From contig JAKAXN010000113.1 in assembly GCA_021816565.1 (NCBI GenBank), positions 1 to 11,783 on the forward strand: a stretch of 11,783 nucleotides of DNA, given 5' to 3'. A model generated the notes under the pieces. It was given only the letters and a program-made list of their open reading frames with translations, ran no database searches and was not told the origin of the DNA. A program made the translations under genes and the position numbers. Origin of the DNA: Actinomycetes bacterium (GTDB taxonomy: Bacteria > Actinomycetota > Acidimicrobiia > Acidimicrobiales > Palsa-688). This document shows positions 6,951 through 11,783 of this stretch, one piece after another (within the stretch, counting starts at the first letter, position 1; every line of letters begins with the position of its first letter).

Positions 6951-6978
6951 AATCTAGCCGACAGGCCCGGGGGGACAA
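6951..6978 (-). promoter_or_regulatory. Candidate promoter of the Rpf-domain gene run
   Basis: Reading the minus strand, TTGTCC (6978-6973) and TAGATT (6956-6951) are separated by 16 bp. They match a sigma70-type -35 in four of six positions and an actinobacterial TAnnnT -10. Transcription would begin near 6944, leaving a leader of about 44 nt that contains the palindrome. The surrounding stretch is less G+C-rich than the flanking genes. This is pattern matching only. Confidence 0.4.
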
Positions 6979-7015
6979 AACGGACACGGCCATTTCGTCA
7001 CCCAGAGTGGTCAAC

Positions 7016-7044
7016 TTGCCGCTGACCCGGGGAGTCGGTAAGCC
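7016..7044 (+). promoter_or_regulatory. Weak candidate promoter of the aminotransferase gene
   Basis: TTGCCG (7016-7021) and TAAGCC (7039-7044) are 17 bp apart. The -10 lacks the usual final T, so the match is poor. If used, initiation would fall at about 7051, the GTG itself, giving a leaderless mRNA. That would explain why no properly spaced ribosome-binding site is seen. Confidence 0.25.
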
Positions 7045-7050
7045 AGGTGG

Positions 7051-8217
7051 GTGAACCGACGTCAGCCCTATCTGGCGGCCCGATTCCAGGGGCTGGGCAC
7101 CACTGTCTTCGCCGAGATGTCGGCCCTGGCCGAGGCCACCGGGTCGATCAACATGGGGCAGGGGTTCCCCGACACCGACGGCCCGGCCGAGGTGGCGGAG
7201 GCGGCGGTGGCGGCCATCCGGGCCGGGGCCAACCAGTACCCGCCCGGGCCGGGAACGGCCGACCTGCGCCTGGCCGTGGCCGAGCACCAGAAGCGGTTCT
7301 ACGGGCTCGAGCCCGACCCCGACCGGGAGGTGCTGGTGACGGCCGGGGCCACCGAGGCCATAGCAGCGGCGGTGCTGGCCCTGTGCGAGACCGGCGACGA
7401 GGTGCTGACCTTCGAGCCGTTCTACGACTCCTACACCGCGGCCATCGCCATGGCCGGGGCCCAGCGGCGGGTGGTCCCCCTGCAGCCTCCCGACTGGTCG
7501 TTCGACCCGGAGCAGCTGGCCGCCGCGGTGACGCCCCGCACCCGGGTGCTGCTGCTCAACACCCCGCACAACCCCACCGGGAAGGTCTTCTCCGTGGAGG
7601 AGCTCGACGCCATCGCCCGCATCTGCGTGGACCACGACCTGATCGCCGTCACCGACGAGGTCTACGAGCACCTGGTATTCGACGGCCGCCACGTGCCCCT
7701 GGCCACCCGGCCGGGCATGGCCGGTCGCACCCTCACCATCTCGAGCGCCGGCAAGACCTTCGCCTTCACCGGCTGGAAGATCGGCTGGGTGACCGGCCCG
7801 GCCGACCTGGTGGCGGCGGTGCGCACGGTCAAGCAGTTCCTCACCTACGTGAACGGGGCGCCGTTCCAGCCGGCGGTGGCGGTGGGCCTCCGGCTGCCCG
7901 ACTCCTACTTCGCCTCGGCGGCGTGGTCGCTGCGGGAGCGGAGGGACCGGCTGTGCGCCGGGCTGGTGGCCGCCGGGTTCGCGGTCCACGTGCCGGCCGC
8001 CACCTACTTCGTGGTGGTCGACACCGGGCCTCTCGGCTACCTGGACGGGGTGCAGCTGTGCCGGGAGATGCCGTCGCGCTGCGGGGTGGTGGCCGTGCCC
8101 GCCGCGGCGTTCTATTCCGACCCGCGATCGCCCACGCCCCTGGTGCGCTTCGCCTTCTGCAAGCGGCCCGACGTGCTCGACGAGGCGGCCCGCCGGCTGG
8201 TCGGCCTGCGGGCCTGA
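7051..8217 (+). CDS. Class I/II PLP-dependent aminotransferase
   Basis: This 388-aa fold-type I aminotransferase is cytosolic. Motifs in order are MGQGFPDTDGP (35-44, substrate side), NQYPPGPG (61-68), TAGATEAI (97-104), NTPHNPTGK with Asn174, TDEVYEHL with Asp202 and Tyr205, SSAGKTFAFTGWKIGW with the PLP Schiff-base Lys235, and VRFAFCK with the carboxylate-binding Arg366. The pattern resembles N-succinyldiaminopimelate aminotransferase DapC and the kynurenine/methionine aminotransferase (YbdL) group. The exact substrate is not decidable here. No other lysine-pathway gene is in the window, so a dapC symbol is withheld. The GTG at 7051 is adopted; AGGTGG abuts it too closely for a good ribosome-binding site. 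It is transcribed divergently from the Rpf-domain gene. Confidence 0.9.
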   Translation: MNRRQPYLAARFQGLGTTVFAEMSALAEATGSINMGQGFPDTDGPAEVAEAAVAAIRAGANQYPPGPGTADLRLAVAEHQKRFYGLEPDPDREVLVTAGATEAIAAAVLALCETGDEVLTFEPFYDSYTAAIAMAGAQRRVVPLQPPDWSFDPEQLAAAVTPRTRVLLLNTPHNPTGKVFSVEELDAIARICVDHDLIAVTDEVYEHLVFDGRHVPLATRPGMAGRTLTISSAGKTFAFTGWKIGWVTGPADLVAAVRTVKQFLTYVNGAPFQPAVAVGLRLPDSYFASAAWSLRERRDRLCAGLVAAGFAVHVPAATYFVVVDTGPLGYLDGVQLCREMPSRCGVVAVPAAAFYSDPRSPTPLVRFAFCKRPDVLDEAARRLVGLRA

Positions 8218-8219
8218 GC

Positions 8220-8242
8220 GGGGAGCCGGGCCGGCCCTCCCC
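8220..8242 (+). terminator. Candidate stem-loop after the aminotransferase gene
   Basis: GGGGAG (8220-8225) pairs with CTCCCC (8237-8242) around an 11-nt GC-rich loop, starting 3 nt after the stop codon at 8215-8217. No U-tract follows. The position suits a terminator, and the following gene has its own strong ribosome-binding site and 117 bp of spacer. Confidence 0.35.
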
Positions 8243-8323
8243 GTCGACCGCCGGCCCAGTCGACCCGCCGGCACCGTCACCGGCTAGGTTCGCCATCTCA
8301 GCCTGCGCCCCAGGGGCGGATAC

Positions 8324-8330
8324 GGGAGGA
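8324..8330 (+). promoter_or_regulatory. Ribosome-binding site deciding the GTG start of the crotonase gene
   Basis: GGGAGGA is complementary to the 16S 3' end and ends 4 nt before the GTG at 8335. It supports that start over internal codons. It is the clearest Shine-Dalgarno of the plus-strand genes. Confidence 0.7.
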
Positions 8331-8334
8331 CCAA

Positions 8335-9114
8335 GTGGCCCAGCGGTTCGGTGACGTCAGCGTGGAGTTGGGCGACGATTTCGTCGCCGAGGTGGAGATC
8401 CACCGCCCCCCGAACAACTTCTTCGACGCTTCGCTCATCGCCAGCCTGGCCGACGCCTACGAGGACCTGGCCTCGGGACCGTGCCGGGCCATCGTGTTGT
8501 GCTCGGAGGGCAAGCACTTCTGCGCCGGCGCCGACTTCCACAACGAGAGCGACGCCGAGGCCCTCCCCGAGGAGGGGGCGGCCGGCCTGTACCACCAGGC
8601 CGTGCGGCTGTTCCGGGCCCCCCTTCCGGTGGTGGCGGCCGTGCAGGGCGCGGCCGTCGGCGGCGGGCTGGGCGTGGCCTGCTCGGCCGACTTCCGGGTG
8701 GCCGCGCCGGAGGCCCGCTTCGCCGCCAACTTCGCCCGCCTGGGCTTCCACCAGGGGTTCGGTCTGAGCGTGACGCTGCCGCCCATCGTCGGCCAGCAGT
8801 TCGCCCTGGAGATGCTCTACACCGGCCGGCGGATCGGCGGCGAGGAGGCCCGGGCCCGCGGCCTGTGCGACCGCCTCGTGGACCTGTCCTCGGTGCGGGC
8901 CGAGGCCCGGGCCCTGGCGGGCGAGATCGCCGGGTCGGCTCCGCTGGCGGTCCGCTCCATCCGCCAGACCATGCGCGGCCATCTGGCCGACGAGGTGGCC
9001 CGCATAACCGAACGCGAGGACGCCGAGCAGGTGCGGCTGCGCGTCACGGAGGACTTCGCCGAAGGCGCCCGCGCCAGCCTGGAGCGGAGGCCCCCGGCCT
9101 TCAAGGGGCGCTGA
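8335..9114 (+). CDS. Crotonase-superfamily protein (enoyl-CoA hydratase/isomerase-like) lacking hydratase glutamates
   Basis: This 259-aa protein has the crotonase fold. The CoA-ester oxyanion hole is intact: HFCAGAD at 61-67 and AVGGGLGVA at 107-115. Family segments ALEMLYTGRRIGGEEARARGLCDRLV (157-182, abbreviated) and APLAVRSIRQTM follow, so it should bind an acyl-CoA in the cytoplasm. The two acid/base glutamates of true enoyl-CoA hydratase are missing: the GGGxE position is Gly113, and the QPEI position aligns with Phe133 in AANFARLG. Simple syn-hydration of enoyl-CoA is therefore unlikely, and an isomerase, hydrolase, lyase or other crotonase reaction is more plausible. The GTG start is supported by GGGAGGA. 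It lies 117 bp after the aminotransferase gene and only 1 nt (CTG start) or 31 nt (GTG start) before the deacylase gene. Confidence 0.88.
   Translation: MAQRFGDVSVELGDDFVAEVEIHRPPNNFFDASLIASLADAYEDLASGPCRAIVLCSEGKHFCAGADFHNESDAEALPEEGAAGLYHQAVRLFRAPLPVVAAVQGAAVGGGLGVACSADFRVAAPEARFAANFARLGFHQGFGLSVTLPPIVGQQFALEMLYTGRRIGGEEARARGLCDRLVDLSSVRAEARALAGEIAGSAPLAVRSIRQTMRGHLADEVARITEREDAEQVRLRVTEDFAEGARASLERRPPAFKGR
9103..9108 (+). promoter_or_regulatory. Ribosome-binding site favouring an upstream start for the deacylase
   Basis: AAGGGG lies 7 nt upstream of a CTG at 9116, which is in frame with the deacylase gene. The annotated-style GTG at 9146 has no comparable site. See the deacylase entry for the homology argument. 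Confidence 0.4.
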
Positions 9115-9145
9115 CCTGAGCCCGGCGTCGGGGCCCACTCCGGCG

Positions 9146-9607
9146 GTGACGGTGGTGGCGCGCGCCGGAGTGGAGTTCCAGGTGCACCGCTACGACCACG
9201 ATCCCGACGCCCCCTCCTACGGGGAGGAGGCCGCCGAGGCCCTCGACGTGGACCCGGACCGGGTGTACAAGACCCTGGTGGCGCTGGTCGACGGCCGGCC
9301 GGTGGTGGCCGTGGTGCCGGTGTCGGGGGAGTTGGACCTGAAGGCCCTGGCCGCCGCCCTCGGTGGGCACCGGGCGGTGATGGCCCACCCGGCCGAGGCC
9401 GAGCGGCTGACCGGCTACGTGGTGGGCGGGATCAGCCCCCTCGGCCAGAAGCGGCGGATCGCCACCGTGGTGGATTCCGGGGCCGGGCGCTGGCCGACCG
9501 TGTTCGTGAGCGCCGGCCGCCGGGGCCTGGAGCTGGAGCTGCCGCCGGCCGACCTGATCCGCCTGAGCGGGGCCCGCAGCGCCCCTATAGGGCGGCCGGA
9601 CCGCTGA
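9146..9607 (+). CDS. ybaK: YbaK/EbsC-type aminoacyl-tRNA deacylase (Cys-tRNA(Pro) deacylase)
   Basis: At least 153 aa. Proteins of this family hydrolyse mischarged tRNA, classically Cys-tRNA(Pro), acting in trans in the cytoplasm. The family signature is clear: VEFQVHRYDHDP, then RVYKTLVAL with the essential lysine, AVVPVSGELDLKALAAALG, AHPAEAERLTGYVVGGISPLGQKRR and a C-terminal ELELPPADLIRLSGA. The GTG at 9146 is the first conventional start, but codons directly upstream read TPAV, the exact residues that open E. coli-type YbaK proteins (MTPAV). A CTG at 9116 with AAGGGG 7 nt upstream would include them and add 10 residues. No ATG, GTG or TTG is available in frame between. Close spacing to the crotonase gene suggests co-transcription. 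Confidence 0.9.
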   Translation: MTVVARAGVEFQVHRYDHDPDAPSYGEEAAEALDVDPDRVYKTLVALVDGRPVVAVVPVSGELDLKALAAALGGHRAVMAHPAEAERLTGYVVGGISPLGQKRRIATVVDSGAGRWPTVFVSAGRRGLELELPPADLIRLSGARSAPIGRPDR

Positions 9608-9636
9608 AAGGCCGTCCCCGCGGCCGGCGGTTTCAG
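9604..9636. terminator. Bidirectional terminator-like hairpin between convergent genes
   Basis: CTGAAAGGCCG (9604-9614) pairs with CGGCC (9621-9625) and TTTCAG (9631-9636), with a 6-nt loop and a 5-nt bulge (9626-9630). The two arms carry the stop codons of the deacylase (9605-9607) and of the minus-strand small membrane protein (9633-9635). The A-run on one arm and T-run on the other make it terminator-like in both directions. Confidence 0.5.
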
Positions 9637-9800
9637 TGGATGCGGTGGTAGACCCCGTAGCCGCCGAGCACCACCGCCGAGACCAGGAGGACGGCCATCA
9701 CCACGGCGAAGACGAAGTCGGCCTTGCGGGTGATCAGGGCGTAGATCCCGAGGACCTGCGCCGCCACCAGGAGGCCCCCGGCCGCGTAGATCGGGGTCAC
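9633..9800 (-). CDS. Small two-helix membrane protein, 55 aa
   Basis: Reading the minus strand from GTG 9800 gives a 55-residue protein starting MTPIYAAGGLLVAAQVLG and ending YGVYHRIH. It has two hydrophobic segments, roughly residues 4-24 and 29-48, joined by a short charged turn ITRKAD. It is therefore a likely helical hairpin in the cytoplasmic membrane. It is in the same frame as the nucleotidyltransferase upstream, separated by that gene's TAG and 39 nt. Its stop sits in the shared hairpin at 9604-9636. The ribosome-binding site for GTG 9800 is poor (AGGA directly abuts it). A GTG at residue 12 has GGGGG 7 nt upstream but would truncate the first helix. The hydrophobic pattern and gap-filling position support a real gene; function is unknown. 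Confidence 0.6.
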   Translation of the reverse strand: MTPIYAAGGLLVAAQVLGIYALITRKADFVFAVVMAVLLVSAVVLGGYGVYHRIH

Positions 9801-9839
9801 TCCTGCGGGGATGGGGTCTGGCCGGGCATCGGCGAGAGG

Positions 9840-10421
9840 CTAGTCGGAGCCGCCGGAACGCAGGTAGCGGTCCGGGTCGCTCCAGGCCCCGGTGCGGGCG
9901 TCGAAACGGGCCGCCTCGGGCAGCATCCACTCCGCCCTGCCGGTCCGGGCCCGGGTCGACGAGACCGGCATGTGCCCGGCGTGGACCTCGAGCACCTGCA
10001 CCGAGGTGGGCAGCTCCGCCGGGACGGGGGAGCCGTCGCGCCGGGCCAGAAGGACCGCCGGGAGGGAGGCCACGGCGGCGTCGCGGGCCTGCTCGGAACC
10101 GCCGTACCAGGCCGGGTCCATCACCTGGTGCCACTTGTCCAGACCCATGATCACGGCGTCGTAGCCGGCTGCCACCTCGGCGATGAGCCGGTGGTCGGTC
10201 ACCGAGACCTCAAGCCAGGGGCGGGTGGCGGCCACCTCGGCCAGCACGGCCAGCCGGTCGGTGAACGACGGCACCGAGGGGGCCTTGCCGAGCGGCTGTC
10301 GGGACACGACCAGCTCCACCCGGGCCAGCCCGCCCTGCCTCCAGGCCGCCTCGGCCACCGCCAGGTGGGCGACGGTGGGCGGGTCGAAGGTGCCCGGATA
10401 GGCGCCGATCCGACCCGCCAC
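9840..10421 (-). CDS. NadD-like (nicotinate-nucleotide adenylyltransferase-like) nucleotidyltransferase
   Basis: This 193-aa protein has the HxGH-type alpha/beta nucleotidyltransferase fold, which transfers an NMP group with release of pyrophosphate. The phosphate-binding start GAYPGTFDPPTVAHL (6-20) corresponds to GTFDPxHxGH of NadD, but the motif reads TVAH, so the first His is Thr (as in CoaD) and Gly is Ala. The later SST-x-R motif is VSSTRAR (153-159). DAVIMGLDKWHQV (88-100) matches the D-x-x-x-G-x-D stretch that follows in NadD. The usual PPHK lysine motif is not evident; the equivalent region reads RQPLGKAPSV. Function as NaMN adenylyltransferase is thus plausible but not secure. The GTG at 10421 lies 11 nt after the ahcY stop, so the two are probably co-transcribed. 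No rsfS or obg neighbour, typical of true nadD, is seen here. Confidence 0.75.
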   Translation of the reverse strand: MAGRIGAYPGTFDPPTVAHLAVAEAAWRQGGLARVELVVSRQPLGKAPSVPSFTDRLAVLAEVAATRPWLEVSVTDHRLIAEVAAGYDAVIMGLDKWHQVMDPAWYGGSEQARDAAVASLPAVLLARRDGSPVPAELPTSVQVLEVHAGHMPVSSTRARTGRAEWMLPEAARFDARTGAWSDPDRYLRSGGSD

Positions 10422-10432
10422 CGTCGGGCCCG

Positions 10433-11783
10433 TCAGTACCGGTACTGCTCGGGCTTGTAGGGGCCCTCGAGCGGTACGCCCAGGTAGTCGGCCTGGCGCT
10501 CGCTCAGCTGGGACAGCTTGACGCCCAGCTTCTCCAGGTGCAGGCGGGCCACCTTCTCGTCCAGGTGGCGGGGCAGCACGTAGACGCCCACCGGGTAGTG
10601 CTCGGTGCGGGTGAACAGCTCGATCTGGGCCAGCACCTGGTTGGTGAACGACGAGGACATGACGAAGCTGGGGTGGCCGGTGGCGCAGCCCAGGTTCACC
10701 AGGCGGCCCTCGGCCAGCACGATGACCGAGTGGCCGTCGGGGAAGTCCCAGGAGTCCACCTGGGGCTTGATCTGGGTCCGGGTGATACCGGGGATCCGGG
10801 CCAGGCCGGCCATGTCGATCTCGTTGTCGAAATGGCCGATGTTGCAGACGATGGCGTTGTGCTTCATCTTCGACATGTGCTCGGCGGTGACGATGTCACG
10901 GTTGCCGGTCGCCGTCACGAAGATGTCAGCGGTGCTGACGACATCATCGAGGGTGAGGACCTGGTAGCCCTCCATGGCGGCCTGCAGGGCGCAGATGGGG
11001 TCGATCTCGGTGATGATGACCCGGGCCCCCTGGCCCCGCAGCGACTGGGCGCAGCCCTTGCCCACGTCTCCGTAGCCGAAGACCACGGCCACCTTCCCGG
11101 CGATCATGACGTCGGTGGCCCGGAAGATGCCGTCGATGAGGGAGTGTCGGCAGCCGTAGAGGTTGTCGAACTTGGACTTGGTCACCGAGTCGTTGACGTT
11201 GATGGCCGGGAAGCGCAGGTCGCCCCGCTCGTGGCGCTGGTAGAGCCGGTGGACCCCGGTGGTGGTCTCCTCGGTGACCCCCTTGATGCCCTCGGCGATG
11301 CCGGTCCACAGCTTGCCGTCCTCGCGGAGGGTCCGGTTGAGCGTGGCCAGGATGATGCCGTACTCCTCGGAGTCCTCGGGGCCGAGCTCGGGGACCTTGC
11401 CGTCGCGCTCGCACTCGGCGCCCAGGTGGACCAGCAGCGTGGCGTCGCCGCCGTCGTCGAGGATCATGTTGGGACCCTGCCCGTCGGGCCAGCGCAGCGC
11501 CGTCTCGGTGCACCACCAGTACTCTTCGAGGGTCTCGCCCTTCCAGGCGTAGACCGGGATACCGGCGGCGGCGATGGCCGCCGCCGCGTGGTCCTGGGTG
11601 GAGAAGATGTTGCACGACGCCCAGCGGACTTCGGCTCCGAGGGCCACGAGGGTCTCGATGAGGACCGCGGTCTGCACGGTCATGTGGAGCGATCCGGTGA
11701 TGCGGGCCCCGGCGAGGGGCTTCTGCCCGGCGTACTCCCTGCGCAGCGACATGAGGCCGGGCATCTCGACCTCGGCCAGGTTG
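10433..11783 (-). CDS. ahcY: Adenosylhomocysteinase (S-adenosylhomocysteine hydrolase), N-terminus beyond window
   Basis: About 449 residues are visible; the frame is open to the window edge ([17 protein letters not shown]) and a few dozen N-terminal residues are outside. The enzyme cleaves S-adenosylhomocysteine to adenosine and homocysteine with tightly bound NAD, relieving inhibition of methyltransferases. Visible signatures are [11 protein letters not shown] with the active-site His (codon 11684-11686), [35 protein letters not shown] with the active-site Lys and Asp, GYGDVGKG (11054-11077, the NAD-binding loop), [12 protein letters not shown], and the C-terminal KPEQYRY that closes the neighbouring subunit's NAD site. 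The extra segment between ATLLVH and GVTEE is the insertion of the long bacterial form. All catalytic residues in view are intact. It precedes the nucleotidyltransferase by 11 nt. Any SAH or SAM riboswitch would be outside the window. Confidence 0.97.
   Translation of the reverse strand, partial: NLAEVEMPGLMSLRREYAGQKPLAGARITGSLHMTVQTAVLIETLVALGAEVRWASCNIFSTQDHAAAAIAAAGIPVYAWKGETLEEYWWCTETALRWPDGQGPNMILDDGGDATLLVHLGAECERDGKVPELGPEDSEEYGIILATLNRTLREDGKLWTGIAEGIKGVTEETTTGVHRLYQRHERGDLRFPAINVNDSVTKSKFDNLYGCRHSLIDGIFRATDVMIAGKVAVVFGYGDVGKGCAQSLRGQGARVIITEIDPICALQAAMEGYQVLTLDDVVSTADIFVTATGNRDIVTAEHMSKMKHNAIVCNIGHFDNEIDMAGLARIPGITRTQIKPQVDSWDFPDGHSVIVLAEGRLVNLGCATGHPSFVMSSSFTNQVLAQIELFTRTEHYPVGVYVLPRHLDEKVARLHLEKLGVKLSQLSERQADYLGVPLEGPYKPEQYRY

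Noticed and set aside
6901..7000. Possible c-di-AMP (ydaO-type) riboswitch, as found before many actinobacterial rpf genes
   Set aside because: The leader is only about 44 to 100 nt, too short for that riboswitch, and I could not recognise its conserved helices. Only a simple palindrome is present.
5848..8280. Very long open minus-strand frame extending far upstream of the Rpf-domain gene, antisense to the aminotransferase
   Set aside because: The part beyond about 6993 is low-complexity Gly/Arg/Pro/His sequence opposite a well-supported enzyme gene. Stops are rare in such GC-rich DNA, and no domain or start supports it.
8243..8290. Two GTCGACC copies 16 bp apart and a TAGGTT box before the crotonase gene, possible operator and promoter
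   Set aside because: The repeats are short and common in GC-rich DNA, and no acceptable -35 lies at proper spacing from TAGGTT. Too weak to annotate.
9801..9839. Ten-codon ATG frame ending at the TGA that overlaps the small membrane protein's GTG start, possible leader peptide
   Set aside because: It is very short, without a ribosome-binding site or attenuator-like codons. Coupling through TGA/GTG overlap is possible but unsupported.
1..11783. Mobile element, phage, CRISPR or defence island
   Set aside because: I saw no transposase, integrase, terminal repeats, direct-repeat/spacer pattern or defence domains. Composition looks uniform and the genes look like core metabolism.

Overview
This is a very G+C-rich, densely coding window with almost no intergenic space. 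G/C-rich third codon positions, several GTG starts and an actinobacterial Rpf-type cell-wall hydrolase point to an Actinomycetota chromosome. Acidimicrobiia or a relative would fit, but that is inference. The genes look like ordinary core and metabolic genes. I see no phage, transposon, CRISPR, tRNA/rRNA or defence genes.

Layout. (1) 3-2258, plus strand: the 3' end of a PutA-type proline-catabolic aldehyde dehydrogenase, coupled by an ATGA overlap to a NUDIX hydrolase, then a class C beta-lactamase-like serine hydrolase. (2) 2283-6900, minus strand: a tight six-gene run, read in transcription order as coiled-coil/Rpf-domain peptidoglycan hydrolase, 73-aa zinc-ribbon protein, Maf nucleotide pyrophosphatase, tRNA-dihydrouridine synthase, TesB-like acyl-CoA thioesterase and nitroreductase. 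Gaps are 52 bp or less, and maf and dus overlap by 10 bp. (3) 6901-7050: a divergent promoter region with a near-perfect palindrome. (4) 7051-9607, plus strand: a PLP aminotransferase, a crotonase-fold protein without the usual catalytic glutamates, and a YbaK-type aminoacyl-tRNA deacylase. (5) 9633-11783, minus strand: S-adenosylhomocysteine hydrolase (5' end beyond the window), a divergent NadD-like nucleotidyltransferase, and a 55-aa two-helix membrane protein that is easy to miss.

How the genes relate. The minus run mixes envelope remodelling (Rpf hydrolase), nucleotide-pool cleaning (Maf), tRNA modification (Dus) and acyl-CoA turnover (TesB). This looks like a housekeeping cluster rather than one pathway. 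AhcY removes S-adenosylhomocysteine in the methyl cycle. YbaK and Dus both act on tRNA. The points most worth a second look are the catalytically atypical crotonase, the PcsB/CwlO-like coiled coil joined to an Rpf-type domain, the palindrome in the divergent promoter region, the unannotated small membrane protein, a probable CTG start for the deacylase, and the divergent nucleotidyltransferase. No clearly new multi-gene system is visible.
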